DNA of 64,000 nucleotides from positions 124,001 through 188,000 of the forward strand of contig CAWKAN010000025.1 in NCBI GenBank assembly GCA_963847615.1, written 5' to 3'. The position numbers were made by a program, and so were the translations under genes. The notes under the pieces are model-generated. The model saw only the letters and a program-made list of their open reading frames with translations, was not told the DNA's origin and did not search any database. Shown piece after piece: positions 25,815-34,160 of the stretch. The stretch comes from Palsa-883 sp963847615 (GTDB lineage: Bacteria; Pseudomonadota; Alphaproteobacteria; Acetobacterales; Acetobacteraceae). The first letter of the stretch is position 1. Each line of letters starts with the position of its first letter.

Positions 25815-27161
25815 ATGCCCACCGCAACGAATTTCGCGGCTTGCCTGGCTCTTCTCGCCCTGCTTGTTCCGTCCGCCTGGGCGCAGGACATGGCGCAGCG
25901 GGCTTCGCCGTATGCCTCCTGGCGCGTTAACGCCCCGGGCGTGCTGCATCGGTTCACCCCCGATGACATGCAGCCGCTTGTGGTCACCAAGCCGGTTACC
26001 AATATCCCGGCCATCGTTCCCCAGCCCCCCGGTGCGCATCTCGCCGTCCCACCCGGCTTTCAGGTTCATGCACTCAAGACCGGGCTGGTCACGCCGCGCA
26101 CTATGCGCTTCGCCCCCAACGGCGATCTGTTTGTCGCCGAAAGCAAGGCAGGGCGCATCACCGTTCTGCATATGGCGGGCGACGGCAGCCGGGTGGTGTC
26201 TGCCTCCATTTTTGCTGGTGGGCTCGACTGGCCCTTCGGCATCGCCTTCTGGCCGCCGGGTCCCAACCCGCGTTATGTCTACATCGGGACTTGGGGCACG
26301 GTGGTGCGCTATGCATATCATAACGGAGACGCGACTGCACGCGGCCCCGGCGAGCCGGTGATTCCGCAACTGCCCACAGAGGGGCACTGGACGCGCGATC
26401 TTGCCTTCACCCCTGACGGACGGCGCCTATTCGTCAGCGTCGGCTCTCGCTCCAATGATGCGGAGACCATGCCGAAGATGAGCCTCGGGCAGATCGGCGC
26501 CTTCGAGGCGGTGCACGGGATTGGCGCCGCGTGGGGCGATGAAACCGGCCGCGCCACTGTCCTTGAGACAACGCCCACAGGGCATCCCGTCACCCAATAT
26601 GCCAACGGCATCCGCAACTGCGTAGGGATGACCATCGCGCCCGATGGCAAGACGCTGTGGTGTACTGTGAATGAACGAGACCAGCGGGGCGACACGTCAC
26701 CAGGCGACTACGCAACGGCAATCGTGAAGGGCGGCTTCTATGGCTGGCCCTGGCTTTATATCGGAAGCCATGAAGACCCCATGCACAAGGGCGAGCGCCC
26801 CGATCTTATGGGCCATGTGATCACGCCGGATGTGCTGTTCCCTGCCCATTCCGCCCCGTTGACGCTGACTTTCTATGCAGGGCATCAGTTTCCCGCCGCG
26901 TATCTCGGCAACATCTTCGTGACCATGCATGGCTCCTGCTGCCGCAGCCAAGCAATCATCGGTTACAAAGTTGTGCGTCTCCTCGTAAAGCAGGGGCGAC
27001 CGACTGGCGCATATGAGGACTTCCTGACGGGCTTCGTGATTGACGGTCGCCATGTCTGGGGCCGGCCCGTCGGCGTCACCGTAGCACCCGATGGAAGCCT
27101 TCTGGTGAGCGACGATGGCTCCGGCACCATCTGGCGGGTAACCTATACGGGGCCGGGCTAA
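25815..27161 (+). CDS. sorbosone dehydrogenase-like (PQQ-type beta-propeller) periplasmic protein
   Basis: A 448-residue secreted protein with a signal peptide (ATNFAACLALLALLVPSAWA) and a glucose/sorbosone dehydrogenase-type beta-propeller: VPPGFQVHALKTGLVTPRTM, APNGDLFVAESKAGRI, WPFGIAFWPPGPNP, RDLAFTPDGRRLFVSVGSRSN, ANGIRNCVGMTIAPDG, KGGFYGWPWLYIG and a final APDGSLLVSDDGSGTIWRV. Known relatives oxidise sugars or aldoses with PQQ, but many family members lack proof of cofactor. The ATG at 25815 is chosen because the signal peptide begins there. The gene stands alone between an IS remnant and a gene-poor region and is less GC-rich than the core, so it may have been acquired. Confidence 0.88.
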   Translation: MPTATNFAACLALLALLVPSAWAQDMAQRASPYASWRVNAPGVLHRFTPDDMQPLVVTKPVTNIPAIVPQPPGAHLAVPPGFQVHALKTGLVTPRTMRFAPNGDLFVAESKAGRITVLHMAGDGSRVVSASIFAGGLDWPFGIAFWPPGPNPRYVYIGTWGTVVRYAYHNGDATARGPGEPVIPQLPTEGHWTRDLAFTPDGRRLFVSVGSRSNDAETMPKMSLGQIGAFEAVHGIGAAWGDETGRATVLETTPTGHPVTQYANGIRNCVGMTIAPDGKTLWCTVNERDQRGDTSPGDYATAIVKGGFYGWPWLYIGSHEDPMHKGERPDLMGHVITPDVLFPAHSAPLTLTFYAGHQFPAAYLGNIFVTMHGSCCRSQAIIGYKVVRLLVKQGRPTGAYEDFLTGFVIDGRHVWGRPVGVTVAPDGSLLVSDDGSGTIWRVTYTGPG

Positions 27162-28030
27162 CCCGGGGTCTCACACTCCCGCGGGTGCTGGCTCGGTCCT
27201 TGCCGCGCCAGAAGCTTTTCGCGCCTTGCCGATACAACCGGTATCGACGGCGGCGGCGCAAAGCCCTTGGCACGGCAATACCCTTCGCCATCATCCTGCG
27301 ACACTGTAAGAAATTCAGGCTGACAGCTCCCGTTGACCTCATGATTTCCCTCATTTTCCATTGGCGCATCAATATGGCGAAGCCAACCATGACTCTTGCA
27401 GACGTCCTTTATTGTTCGCGACTGCCGGCTTGTCCTCGGTGCGCGACCCGGTCAGCTGGCTCAGCTTGGCGGCACCGGGGTGCGATCACTCGGCGCCCGA
27501 CCATACTGCATTGAAATCACGACATAAAAAATGAGGGGATGGTTGAGCCCGTTGACCACAAGTTCATGTCTCGAACGCCGTTCCCGGAACGTCCCCGGTC
27601 GCGCAAGGGGAAGAGCGAATGAGGCATCGGTCGCAGGCCGTCATGTCTACGGCCGGTTCGATGCGAGACTGAGCCGCGCTGGCCGTGATCAAGTCGGCGC
27701 ACTGGTTTCCGGTCAACATTGCGCGCTCGACAGGCGCTTTGATCCCGTGGATTTCGCCAGCCCCCGAATCAGTCGGTGGCTGGGGTGGGAGGAGAGCCTA
27801 CTGTGTCGGTGGAACGGGCTGAATCGGCCCCCCGCCCCGGCAACCGGAACTGATGAATTACAAAGGCCCTGCCTGCGCTGGGGGTCCCAAAGCTACCATG
27901 GGGGGCCAAAGCCATCTGCGGGTTTCAGGGCGGAACCCTGACCTTCCTTCCTGCACGCGACGGCCTTGCCGGCCGCGCCGGGCCATGCCATCGACGCGGG
28001 ATGGACGCCGCGACCGACTGGACCCTGGAG
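27162..28030. other. gene-poor stretch after the sorbosone dehydrogenase-like gene
   Basis: No recognisable gene is present in about 870 bases. Short frames on both strands have mixed composition and no known motif. Right after the stop at 27161 a CCGGGC-TAA-CCCGGG-type hairpin could terminate the upstream gene. The segment has lower GC than the flanks and may be debris of past insertions. Confidence 0.4.
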
Positions 28031-28031
28031 G

Positions 28032-28611
28032 ATATACCAGCACATTGCTGAAGGGTTACCGCTGGTGCCGCTGTTCAACCTGGAGGTGATCGAGGCCACC
28101 GCGTCGCGCGGGCGGCGGCTGTTCACCGCGGAAGGTGCGGATTGTCGAAGCAACCGGCGCCGGGGCTCGCCAGCACATTGCCGAAGGGTTACCGCTGGTG
28201 CCGCTGTTCAACCTGGAGGTGATCGAGGCCACGGCTGCGCGCGGGCGGCTACGGCTGAACGCCGGCCAGCACGTCTCGCGCCCCGGCGGCAGCGTGGCCG
28301 GTCCGGTGCTGTTCGCGCTGGCGGACGTGGTGACCTAGGTGCTGATCCTGGCGGCGAGGCACGACCCGGACGCGGTGACGGTCAACCTGACGATCAATTT
28401 CCTACCCCCCGCGCGGGGCCTGCCCCTGCTGGCCGAAGCCGTGCCGCTGCGTGGCGGGCGCCGGCTGTTCACCGCCGAGGTGCGGATCGTCGAAACAACC
28501 GGCGCCGGCGCCTTGGTGGCGCAGGCCACCACGACATGGGCGCTGACATGGGCGCTGTCGCGCAATGGCCTCGCCGGGACGTCCCCCGGCGGGATGTCGG
28601 GCCGCGCCTGA
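28032..28611 (+). pseudogene. PaaI-type (hotdog-fold) thioesterase, scrambled and with an in-frame TAG
   Basis: From 28162 one frame reads QHIAEGLPLVPLFNLEV ... RPGGSVAGPVLFALADVVT, then TAG at 28336-28338, then VLILAARHDPDAVTVNLTINFLPPAR ... RLFTAEVRIVETTGAG to the TGA at 28611. This is a PaaI-like thioesterase (RPGG.VSGP..MALAD.A.Y....NL.INFLR) in which the residue after DVVT, a Tyr in relatives, is TAG. In front of it, 28032-28101 duplicates the N-terminal segment and is joined to a piece of the C-terminal RRLFTAE..RIVEATGAGA. This gives an order N-term, C-term fragment, N-term, C-term: a second copy with its middle deleted. Confidence 0.8.
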
Positions 28612-28624
28612 TCCGCCCCCCCCT

Positions 28625-29047
28625 TTACGCCGCGCCGGCGTCGAGGAATGCAATGTCCTGCGCGCCGGACCACAGCACCAGCTTGCCGAGGCCGGCCAGG
28701 TTCTCGTTGCCCTCGATGATGGTCAGGAAGTGGTTGCCGGCAAGCTGGCCGACCTTGCTGGCGAACCGCACCGCGCCGTAGCCGAGCAAGATCTCGGTCT
28801 CGCTGATCCCGCCGGGATACAGCAGGATCTGACCCGGCGCCGGGTAGCTGGTGGGGTTCTCCGGCGCCAGGCCGAGGTCGAAGTCGCCGAGCGGGATCCA
28901 GCAGGCCTCGCCGCTCCAGCGGACATGGATGATGCGCTGGCGGTAGGGCAGCAGCGTGCGAAACTTCGCGCAGGTCAGCGGCGCATCGGCCGTCTCGAGG
29001 CGGGCGAGGAAGCTGTACGGGCCGGCGGTGATGCGAATGCGGCTCAT
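28625..29047 (-). CDS. DUF3830 (cyclophilin-like) protein
   Basis: A 140-residue cytoplasmic protein matching the DUF3830 family: RIRITAGPYSFLARLETADAP, TLLPYRQRIIHVRWSGEACW, PLGDFDLGLAPENPTSYP, GQILLYPGGISETEILLGYG, and FASKVGQLAGNHFLTI. The family has a cyclophilin-like fold and often sits with amidohydrolases or transporters. Its function is unknown. The ATG at 29047 is chosen by the family N-terminus. It is convergent with the thioesterase pseudogene, 13 bases apart. Confidence 0.85.
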   Translation of the reverse strand: MSRIRITAGPYSFLARLETADAPLTCAKFRTLLPYRQRIIHVRWSGEACWIPLGDFDLGLAPENPTSYPAPGQILLYPGGISETEILLGYGAVRFASKVGQLAGNHFLTIIEGNENLAGLGKLVLWSGAQDIAFLDAGAA

Positions 29048-29132
29048 GCGGCAGGCTCCGTGACGGTTCAGGTACTTAATAATGCGCGCGGCGGAACGGT
29101 ACCGGCCAGGGCGATCGGCGAACCAGGCAAGG

Positions 29133-29380
29133 CCGGGGCTTCGCCCCATAGGCGCGAATGTAAGAAGAATTTCTTTGGGTAATCAATGGGTTAGAATTGC
29201 TGATTGGGCATCGAGATCGCGCGCCGAGCTCGAGTTCCTCATGCCTTCTACTCAAACCCTGACTTCGTTGACGGAAACTGGGGTTTCGCGAGCCGGCCGG
29301 ACGCTAAAAAGTTGTGGGCTAACGCGGCAAAGCAAGCGGTTCCCCCGCCTTAGATTCGCGCCTATGGGGCGAAGCCCCGG
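29133..29380. repeat. inverted repeat pair (27-bp arms) around a lower-GC segment
   Basis: A 27-base arm at 29133-29159 (beginning CCGGGGCTTCGCCCCATA) is repeated exactly, inverted, at 29354-29380. The 194 bases between include an A/T-richer stretch (29160-29330) with no gene. The right arm runs straight into a partial mosaic hairpin element, so the structure looks like that element's end with something inserted or copied beside it. Confidence 0.85.
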
Positions 29381-29500
29381 ACCCCACCAAGGGGGTGCTG
29401 CCCCCCATGGTACCATTGGGAACCCCGCCAAGGGCTCGCCCCCGGCCTTCGCCGGGGCAGGCTCTTGGAACGCTTTACTGGGAGTGGGCGAGAGGGAGGG
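29354..29500. repeat. partial mosaic hairpin element
   Basis: In order this contains GGGGCGAAGCCCC, CCAAGGGGG...CCCCC, the GGTACC-centred palindrome (29403-29420), the CCAAGGGC...TTGG hairpin with an inserted CCCGGCCTTCGCCGGGG, and the start of the long arm (ACTGGGAGTGGGCGAGAGG). This is the right half of the full elements, in reverse orientation, stopping inside the long arm just before the flavin reductase gene's 3' end. Confidence 0.75.
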
Positions 29501-29521
29501 GGTGGGCCGCCCCGCGCCGCC

Positions 29522-30025
29522 TCAGCCGCCGTAGAACACCGTGTCCCCCAGGTCCTTCATCTCCAGGATCGCCGCGTCGGGCCGCCCGGTCGGCGTGTGG
29601 TGCAGATGCGCCTCGGTCACCTCGCCCACGACGATGTGGTGGTCGCCCTGCTCGACGATCGTCACCACCTTGCACTCGACCGCGCCCAGCGCCGCGTCCA
29701 GGATCGGCGCGCCGTTGCCGCCGCGGGTGAAGCCCTGGCCGGAGAGCTGCCCGTTCTCGATCTTCGCCGGCTTGAAGAAGGCGAAGGCCAGCCCCTTGTG
29801 CTCCTTGCCGAGCATGTTCAGCGCGAAGCCGCCGGCGCTTTTCAGCGCCGCGTAGGCCCCTGAGTCCGCCTTCACCCCCACCACGACCAGCGGCGGGTTG
29901 AACGCGCTCTGCGTCACCCAGTTGACCGTCGCCGCCCCCATCGCCCCCTTGCCGTCGTCGGCGGTCAGCACGTAGATCCCGTACGGGATCATTCGCAGCG
30001 TCGTCTTCTTCGCCTCGGCGTCCAT
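29522..30025 (-). CDS. flavin reductase-like (FMN-binding split-barrel) protein
   Basis: A 167-residue member of the flavin reductase-like domain family: LRMIPYGIYVLTADDG, GAATVNWVTQSAFNPPLVVVGVK, GGFALNMLGKEHKGLAFAFFK, ALGAVECKVVTIVEQGDHHIVVGEV. Such proteins reduce FMN/FAD with NAD(P)H, often for a partner monooxygenase. None is adjacent, so the partner is unknown. The product is short and begins at the only sensible ATG (30025), preceded on its strand by GGGAGG (30029-30034). Confidence 0.88.
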   Translation of the reverse strand: MDAEAKKTTLRMIPYGIYVLTADDGKGAMGAATVNWVTQSAFNPPLVVVGVKADSGAYAALKSAGGFALNMLGKEHKGLAFAFFKPAKIENGQLSGQGFTRGGNGAPILDAALGAVECKVVTIVEQGDHHIVVGEVTEAHLHHTPTGRPDAAILEMKDLGDTVFYGG

Positions 30026-30166
30026 TCGCCTGCCTCCCTTCGCATGTCGCGTCGCCGCAGCGTAGCCGAACTTGTCGCGGGCATGAAGTGAGCGGGCGGC
30101 GGCGGTTGCCTGCGCGCCCGGGTTCGGCGAGTTTCCCTACCGCAACGCCGCCGCCGACGGAGCCGC

Positions 30167-30904
30167 ATGCCGCGCCACGATGCCAGCCGATTTGCCGCCC
30201 TGGGGCCGGTGCCGGTCGATCTGGCGCTGGTGCTGGCGGTCGACACCTCGGGCAGCGTCAGCGACAACCGCATGGCGTTGCAGACCAACGGCTACGCGGC
30301 CGCCTTCCGCGCCCCGCAACTGCTCGGTGCGGTGCGCAAGGGCCGCCTCGGGCGCATCGCCGCGAGCTTCGTGCAGTGGTCGAACGCCGATCGGCAGATC
30401 CTGGCGGTCAACTGGACCGTGATCGACGACGCGGCGAGCGCGCAGGGGTTTGGCCGGGCGGTCGCCGAGGCGGTGTATCCGACGCCGGGCTGGACCTCGA
30501 TCAGCGGCGCCATCGACTATTCGACGAGCCTGTTCGCCCACAGCTTGGTGGCGCCGACGCGGCGCGTGATCGACGTCTCCGGCGACGGCCCCAACAATGA
30601 CGGCAGGCCGGTCACCGCGGCGCGCGACGCCGCCGTGGCGGCGGGCATCACCATCAACGGCCTGCCGATCCTGGAACTCGAGCCGCGGCTCGACAGCTAC
30701 TATCGCGACAACGTGGTCGGCGGGCCGGACGCCTTCATCCTCGCGGTGCGCGACCTCGCCGACTTCGCCGCGGCGGTGTTGCGCAAGCTGCTGGTCGAGG
30801 TCGCCGGCGGCGACGTCCCGCCCCGGCGGCATGGCCGGCCCGGACCGCCGAGGCTGCCGCGACGCCGCGAGACGTCCAGGCCAGGCCGGGACGACACCGG
30901 CTGA
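30167..30904 (+). CDS. DUF1194 (von Willebrand factor A-like) protein
   Basis: A 245-residue VWA-like protein. The metal-ion-dependent adhesion site DTSGS (about residue 26) follows VDLALVLAV. Further family marks are ASFVQWSN, GWTSISGAIDYS, RRVIDVSGDGPNNDG and GITINGLPI, ending PDAFILAVRDLADFAAAVLRKLLVEV. DUF1194 proteins usually carry a signal peptide. None is visible from this start, and the 80 bases upstream are too GC-rich to settle a longer start, so an indel may hide it. The C-terminal 25 residues are Arg/Pro-rich and may be read past the natural end. The role is unknown. Confidence 0.83.
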   Translation: MPRHDASRFAALGPVPVDLALVLAVDTSGSVSDNRMALQTNGYAAAFRAPQLLGAVRKGRLGRIAASFVQWSNADRQILAVNWTVIDDAASAQGFGRAVAEAVYPTPGWTSISGAIDYSTSLFAHSLVAPTRRVIDVSGDGPNNDGRPVTAARDAAVAAGITINGLPILELEPRLDSYYRDNVVGGPDAFILAVRDLADFAAAVLRKLLVEVAGGDVPPRRHGRPGPPRLPRRRETSRPGRDDTG

Positions 30905-30975
30905 CGCCGGCGGCGGGCGGCCGAGGTTCGCCCGCCCGCTTCGTATCCCGCCCGGCGTTCTGCTATGCCCCGCCG

Positions 30976-31587
30976 ATGGTCGATTTCACACTGGAGCTGG
31001 CGGTGGCGGGACGCGTCGCCGGGGTCGACGAGGCCGGCCGCGGTCCGCTGGCCGGCCCGGTCGTCGCCGCCGCCGTGGTGTTCGCCCGCCGCCCCTCCGC
31101 CGCCCTGGCCGCGCTGATCGACGATTCCAAGCGCCTGACGCCCGCGCAGCGCCAGCGCGCCTACCAGGCGCTCCGCGCCGCGCCTGGCGTCGAGATCGGC
31201 GTCGGCGCCGCCTCGGTGGCCGAGGTGGCCCGGCTCAACATCCTGCACGCCGCGCTGCTGGCGATGCGCCGCGCGGTGTGCCGGCTGGCGGCACCGCCGG
31301 CGCTGGCCCTGGTCGATGGCAACCAGCCGCCACCGCTGGACTGCCCGGTCCGCTGCGTGATCGGCGGCGACGGGCGGTCGCTGTCCATCGCCGCCGCCTC
31401 GATCGTCGCCAAGGTGGTGCGCGATCGGCTCATGGCCCGGCTCGCGGTCCGCTGCCCGGGCTATGGCTGGGAGCGGAATGCCGGCTACCCGACCGCCGCG
31501 CACCGGGCGGCGCTACACCGCCTGGGGCCGACCAGGCACCACCGGTCCGGGTTCGGCACGGTACGCCAGCTCGGGCTGCTGCCTTAG
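30976..31587 (+). CDS. rnhB: ribonuclease HII
   Basis: A 203-residue enzyme that removes ribonucleotides from RNA-DNA hybrids. Motifs are GVDEAGRGPLAGPVVAAAVV (catalytic Asp-Glu), DSKRLTPAQRQ, ALVDGN (catalytic Asp), GGDGRSLSIAAASIVAKVVRDRLM and the C-terminal HHRSGF. Length and order match the family. The ATG at 30976 is chosen by the family start. It is 71 bases after the DUF1194 gene and may share its transcript. Confidence 0.95.
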   Translation: MVDFTLELAVAGRVAGVDEAGRGPLAGPVVAAAVVFARRPSAALAALIDDSKRLTPAQRQRAYQALRAAPGVEIGVGAASVAEVARLNILHAALLAMRRAVCRLAAPPALALVDGNQPPPLDCPVRCVIGGDGRSLSIAAASIVAKVVRDRLMARLAVRCPGYGWERNAGYPTAAHRAALHRLGPTRHHRSGFGTVRQLGLLP

Positions 31588-31629
31588 GAAGCGGTCCGGC
31601 TTGCTGCCATGGCGCGGTTGGCCGGCAGT

Positions 31630-31677
31630 GGCCTGATCATCCCTGGGGCCTGATCATCCCTGGGGCCTGATCATCGC
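31630..31677. repeat. 17-bp direct repeat, three copies
   Basis: GGCCTGATCATCCCTGG is repeated at 31630 and 31647, with a third copy from 31664 altered after GGCCTGATCATC. It lies in the 356-base gap between rnhB and the sulfotransferase, a gap in which no gene is seen. Each unit contains the TGATCA palindrome. Confidence 0.8.
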
Positions 31678-31943
31678 CCGGCGGGATCCCGCGGGCGTGC
31701 TGCACGCCGCGCTCGTTCACCATTTCCTATGCGGATTGGTTTCCTCGAGCATCGCCCAAATCCGGATGCAGCATGGAATGATCCGGGCAGCAGCGAACCC
31801 GATCAAGGACTCAAGATGACCACCATCGAACACCAAAGCGGCCTGAATGGTAGCCAGACCGGTTGGTTTTCTTTAGCTTATTGGCCTCGCGATCCACCCG
31901 GACGGCAGATCGAGACCGCAAGCTGGCCTGGCAGGAATGCCTG

Positions 31944-32840
31944 ATGAATACCGAACGGATCCACATCGTCGGCCCGCCCCGGTCTGGGACCACCCTGATG
32001 CAGGTGCTTTTTGCGACCGGCTTCGACATCGACGGCATGACCACCCAGGAGGAGAGCCTATGGCGCCGGGGGCCTCGCGGGGAACGGATCCTGGTGACCA
32101 AATGCCCGGGAGACGAGGAGCTGGCCTCGCTGCTGCTGCCGCTGGACCGGCATTTGTGGGTCGTGTTCATGCTGCGCGACCCGCGCGACGTTGTGGTCAG
32201 TGAGCACGGACAAGAGCCCGGGAAGCACTGGTCGAACCTGCGGGTATGGCGGCAGGCTCTGAAGGTGCACGCCAAGATGAAAGATCATCCGCGCTTCATC
32301 GTCGTGCGGTATGAGGACCTGGTCACCGCGCCCGATGCGATGCAGCGTCAACTTGTCCGCCGGATGCCCTTCCTGAAGCCCATCGTTCCGTTCTCGCGTT
32401 ACCACCAGCACCTCGGAGAGCCTGTAGCGCAATCGGAACAGTTCAGCCGGGCGATGCGCGGCGTTCGGCCGATCACCCCGGAAAACATTGCCACGTGGCG
32501 CGGCCATCTGCCGCGCGTCAAGGCGCAGTTGGCATTGCATGGCGGGATAGCGGCGGATCTCATTGAGATGGGGTACGAGCGGGACAATTCGTGGCTCGGG
32601 CTATTGGACAACATTCCGGCGGACGAGGAACAGAGCCTGGTGCCTGACCAATTGCCGCCGCGGCGAAGAATTCGTCGTGCCAGCCTTCGCTGGCTGCGCA
32701 TGGTCCGGTATTTGTACCGGCGGTACCTTTACAACAGCCTGCGCCGTGCGTACCGCGGCACCGCCGATGCCTTCGCATCTGCGCTTGGCGAGAAGTCGCC
32801 GCTGGTGGTGCCGTCAGATGGCTTCGCGCCGAAGCTGTGA
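31944..32840 (+). CDS. sulfotransferase family protein
   Basis: A 298-residue PAPS-dependent sulfotransferase-like protein. The 5'-phosphosulfate loop HIVGPPRSGTTLMQ is at residues 7-20 and the 3'-phosphate-binding segment MLRDPRDVVVSEHG lies near 80. A helical, arginine-rich C-terminus (RRRIRRASLRWLRMVRYLYRRYLY) follows the catalytic domain. It probably sulfates a glycan or small molecule. The ATG at 31944 is preferred because CAGGAA lies 7 bases upstream and the P-loop then sits at the usual distance. GC content is lower than in flanking rnhB and nusG, and the gene interrupts an otherwise conserved neighbourhood, so recent acquisition is likely. Confidence 0.87.
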   Translation: MNTERIHIVGPPRSGTTLMQVLFATGFDIDGMTTQEESLWRRGPRGERILVTKCPGDEELASLLLPLDRHLWVVFMLRDPRDVVVSEHGQEPGKHWSNLRVWRQALKVHAKMKDHPRFIVVRYEDLVTAPDAMQRQLVRRMPFLKPIVPFSRYHQHLGEPVAQSEQFSRAMRGVRPITPENIATWRGHLPRVKAQLALHGGIAADLIEMGYERDNSWLGLLDNIPADEEQSLVPDQLPPRRRIRRASLRWLRMVRYLYRRYLYNSLRRAYRGTADAFASALGEKSPLVVPSDGFAPKL

Positions 32841-33057
32841 CCGGTTCGGCGCGACGGTATCACCGCCTCAACCCGAGTGATTGGCCAACCCGGATTTCTC
32901 GCCCCGTCGCGGGATCATGGCGATCGGCATCGTCGTGCCCAAGCTACCCTCGGGGCGTTTCGCGGCCCCTCCAAGACCAGCTGGATTCGCCAAGCGCGAA
33001 ACCCCTCCGGCGCGGCCAGCACCAGGCCAACGCCCGCGACAGGGTGAGCAATGCGGG

Positions 33058-33588
33058 CTAGACCTTCTCCACCTGGCCGTATTCCAGCTCCACCGGGGTG
33101 GAGCGGCCGAAGATCGAGACGCTGACCTTCAGGCGGCCCTTCTCCTCGTCAACCTCCTCGACCGTGCCGTTGAAGCTGGTGAACGGCCCGTCGGCCACCC
33201 GCACCTGCTCGCCCACCTCGAACAGCACCGCCGGACGCGGCCGCTCGGTGCCCTCCTGGGTCTGCTTCATGATGCGCTCGGCCTCGGCCTCGCTGATCGG
33301 CGAGGGCCGGTTGCGCGTGCCGAGGAAGCCGGTGACCTTGGGGGTGTCCTTCACCAGGTGCCACGCCTCGTCCGACAGCTCCATCTTCACCAGCACGTAG
33401 CCGGGGAAGAACTTGTGCTCGGCGCTGACCTTCTGGCCGCGGCGCATCTCGACCACGTTCTCCGACGGCACCAGGACCTCGTCGATCTGGTCGGCCAGCC
33501 CCTTCTGCGCCGCCTGCTCCTTGAGCTGCTGGGCGATCTTCTTCTCGAACCCCGAATAGACGTGCACCACGTACCAGCGCTTGGCCAT
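33058..33588 (-). CDS. nusG: transcription termination/antitermination factor NusG
   Basis: A 176-residue NusG: AKRWYVVHVYSGFEKKIA, FFPGYVLVKMELSDEAWHLVKDTPKVTGFLG (NGN domain), then the KOW domain VRVADGPFTSFNGTVEEVDEEKGRLKVSVSIFGR. It binds RNA polymerase and links it to Rho and ribosomes. Two adjacent ATGs (33591 and 33588) are possible starts. secE and tRNA-Trp lie upstream in the usual order. The ribosomal-protein genes rplK-rplA that normally follow nusG are absent here; the sulfotransferase gene is tail-to-tail instead. Confidence 0.97.
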   Translation of the reverse strand: MAKRWYVVHVYSGFEKKIAQQLKEQAAQKGLADQIDEVLVPSENVVEMRRGQKVSAEHKFFPGYVLVKMELSDEAWHLVKDTPKVTGFLGTRNRPSPISEAEAERIMKQTQEGTERPRPAVLFEVGEQVRVADGPFTSFNGTVEEVDEEKGRLKVSVSIFGRSTPVELEYGQVEKV

Positions 33589-33601
33589 CATTCGCTCCCG
33601 C

Positions 33602-33796
33602 TCAGCCGCCGACGCCGAACAGCGCGCGCACGCCGAGGCTGATGATTTGATCGACAAAAAAGAAAAACAACGCGGTCACCGTGACCATGGCGAACACCAG
33701 GCCGGTGGTCACCAGCGTCTCCTTGCGGGACGGCCAGGTGACGCGCCCCACTTCGGCCCGCACCTCGCGCACGAATTTCGCCGGATCAAACGCCAC
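33602..33796 (-). CDS. secE: preprotein translocase subunit SecE
   Basis: A 64-residue short-type SecE with the amphipathic helix PAKFVREVRAEVGRVTWPSRKE (conserved VTWPSRKET) followed by one transmembrane helix (TTGLVFAMVTVTALFFFFVD). It is part of SecYEG in the inner membrane. It lies 13 bases before nusG and after tRNA-Trp, the classic order. Confidence 0.96.
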   Translation of the reverse strand: MAFDPAKFVREVRAEVGRVTWPSRKETLVTTGLVFAMVTVTALFFFFVDQIISLGVRALFGVGG

Positions 33797-33937
33797 GCCA
33801 TGCTACTCCACACTGCCTGCCTGAAATCCCACACACGCAAGACCTTGCCGCCACACGCCCCCCATCGGCGCCGCGCACGCCGGCGCGCCAACCGGCACGG
33901 TCCCCGCCGGCAAGGCGCCGACTGGCGGCGCCCGGAC

Positions 33938-34014
33938 TGGCAGGGGTGGAGGGTCTCGAACCCCCAACCTCCGGTTTTGGAGACCGGCGCTCTAGCCAAT
34001 TGAGCTACACCCCT
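33938..34014 (-). tRNA. tRNA-Trp (CCA anticodon)
   Basis: Read on the minus strand, the 77-base cloverleaf has a 7-bp acceptor stem (AGGGGTG / CACCCCT), a D arm (GCTCAATTGGCTAGAGC), anticodon loop CTCCAAA with anticodon CCA closed by CCGGT/ACCGG, a T arm with GGTTCGA, and an encoded 3' CCA (33938-33940). It precedes secE, as in many proteobacteria. Confidence 0.97.
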
Positions 34015-34160
34015 GCACGGCGGACCGCCATCCGGCCACAGATGCCGCGCTGAAGGACATTGTGCTCGGGCGCCGAGTGCGCAGGGGGCGTAAAAACGGC
34101 CGCGCCGCGCCGGTGTCAAGGGACATCGTTGGATCGGCGAGAGCGGTCGGGTGAAGCGAA

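Noticed and set aside
27185..27941. two short + strand genes after the sorbosone dehydrogenase-like gene
   Set aside because: Neither has a ribosome site, known motif or sensible composition.
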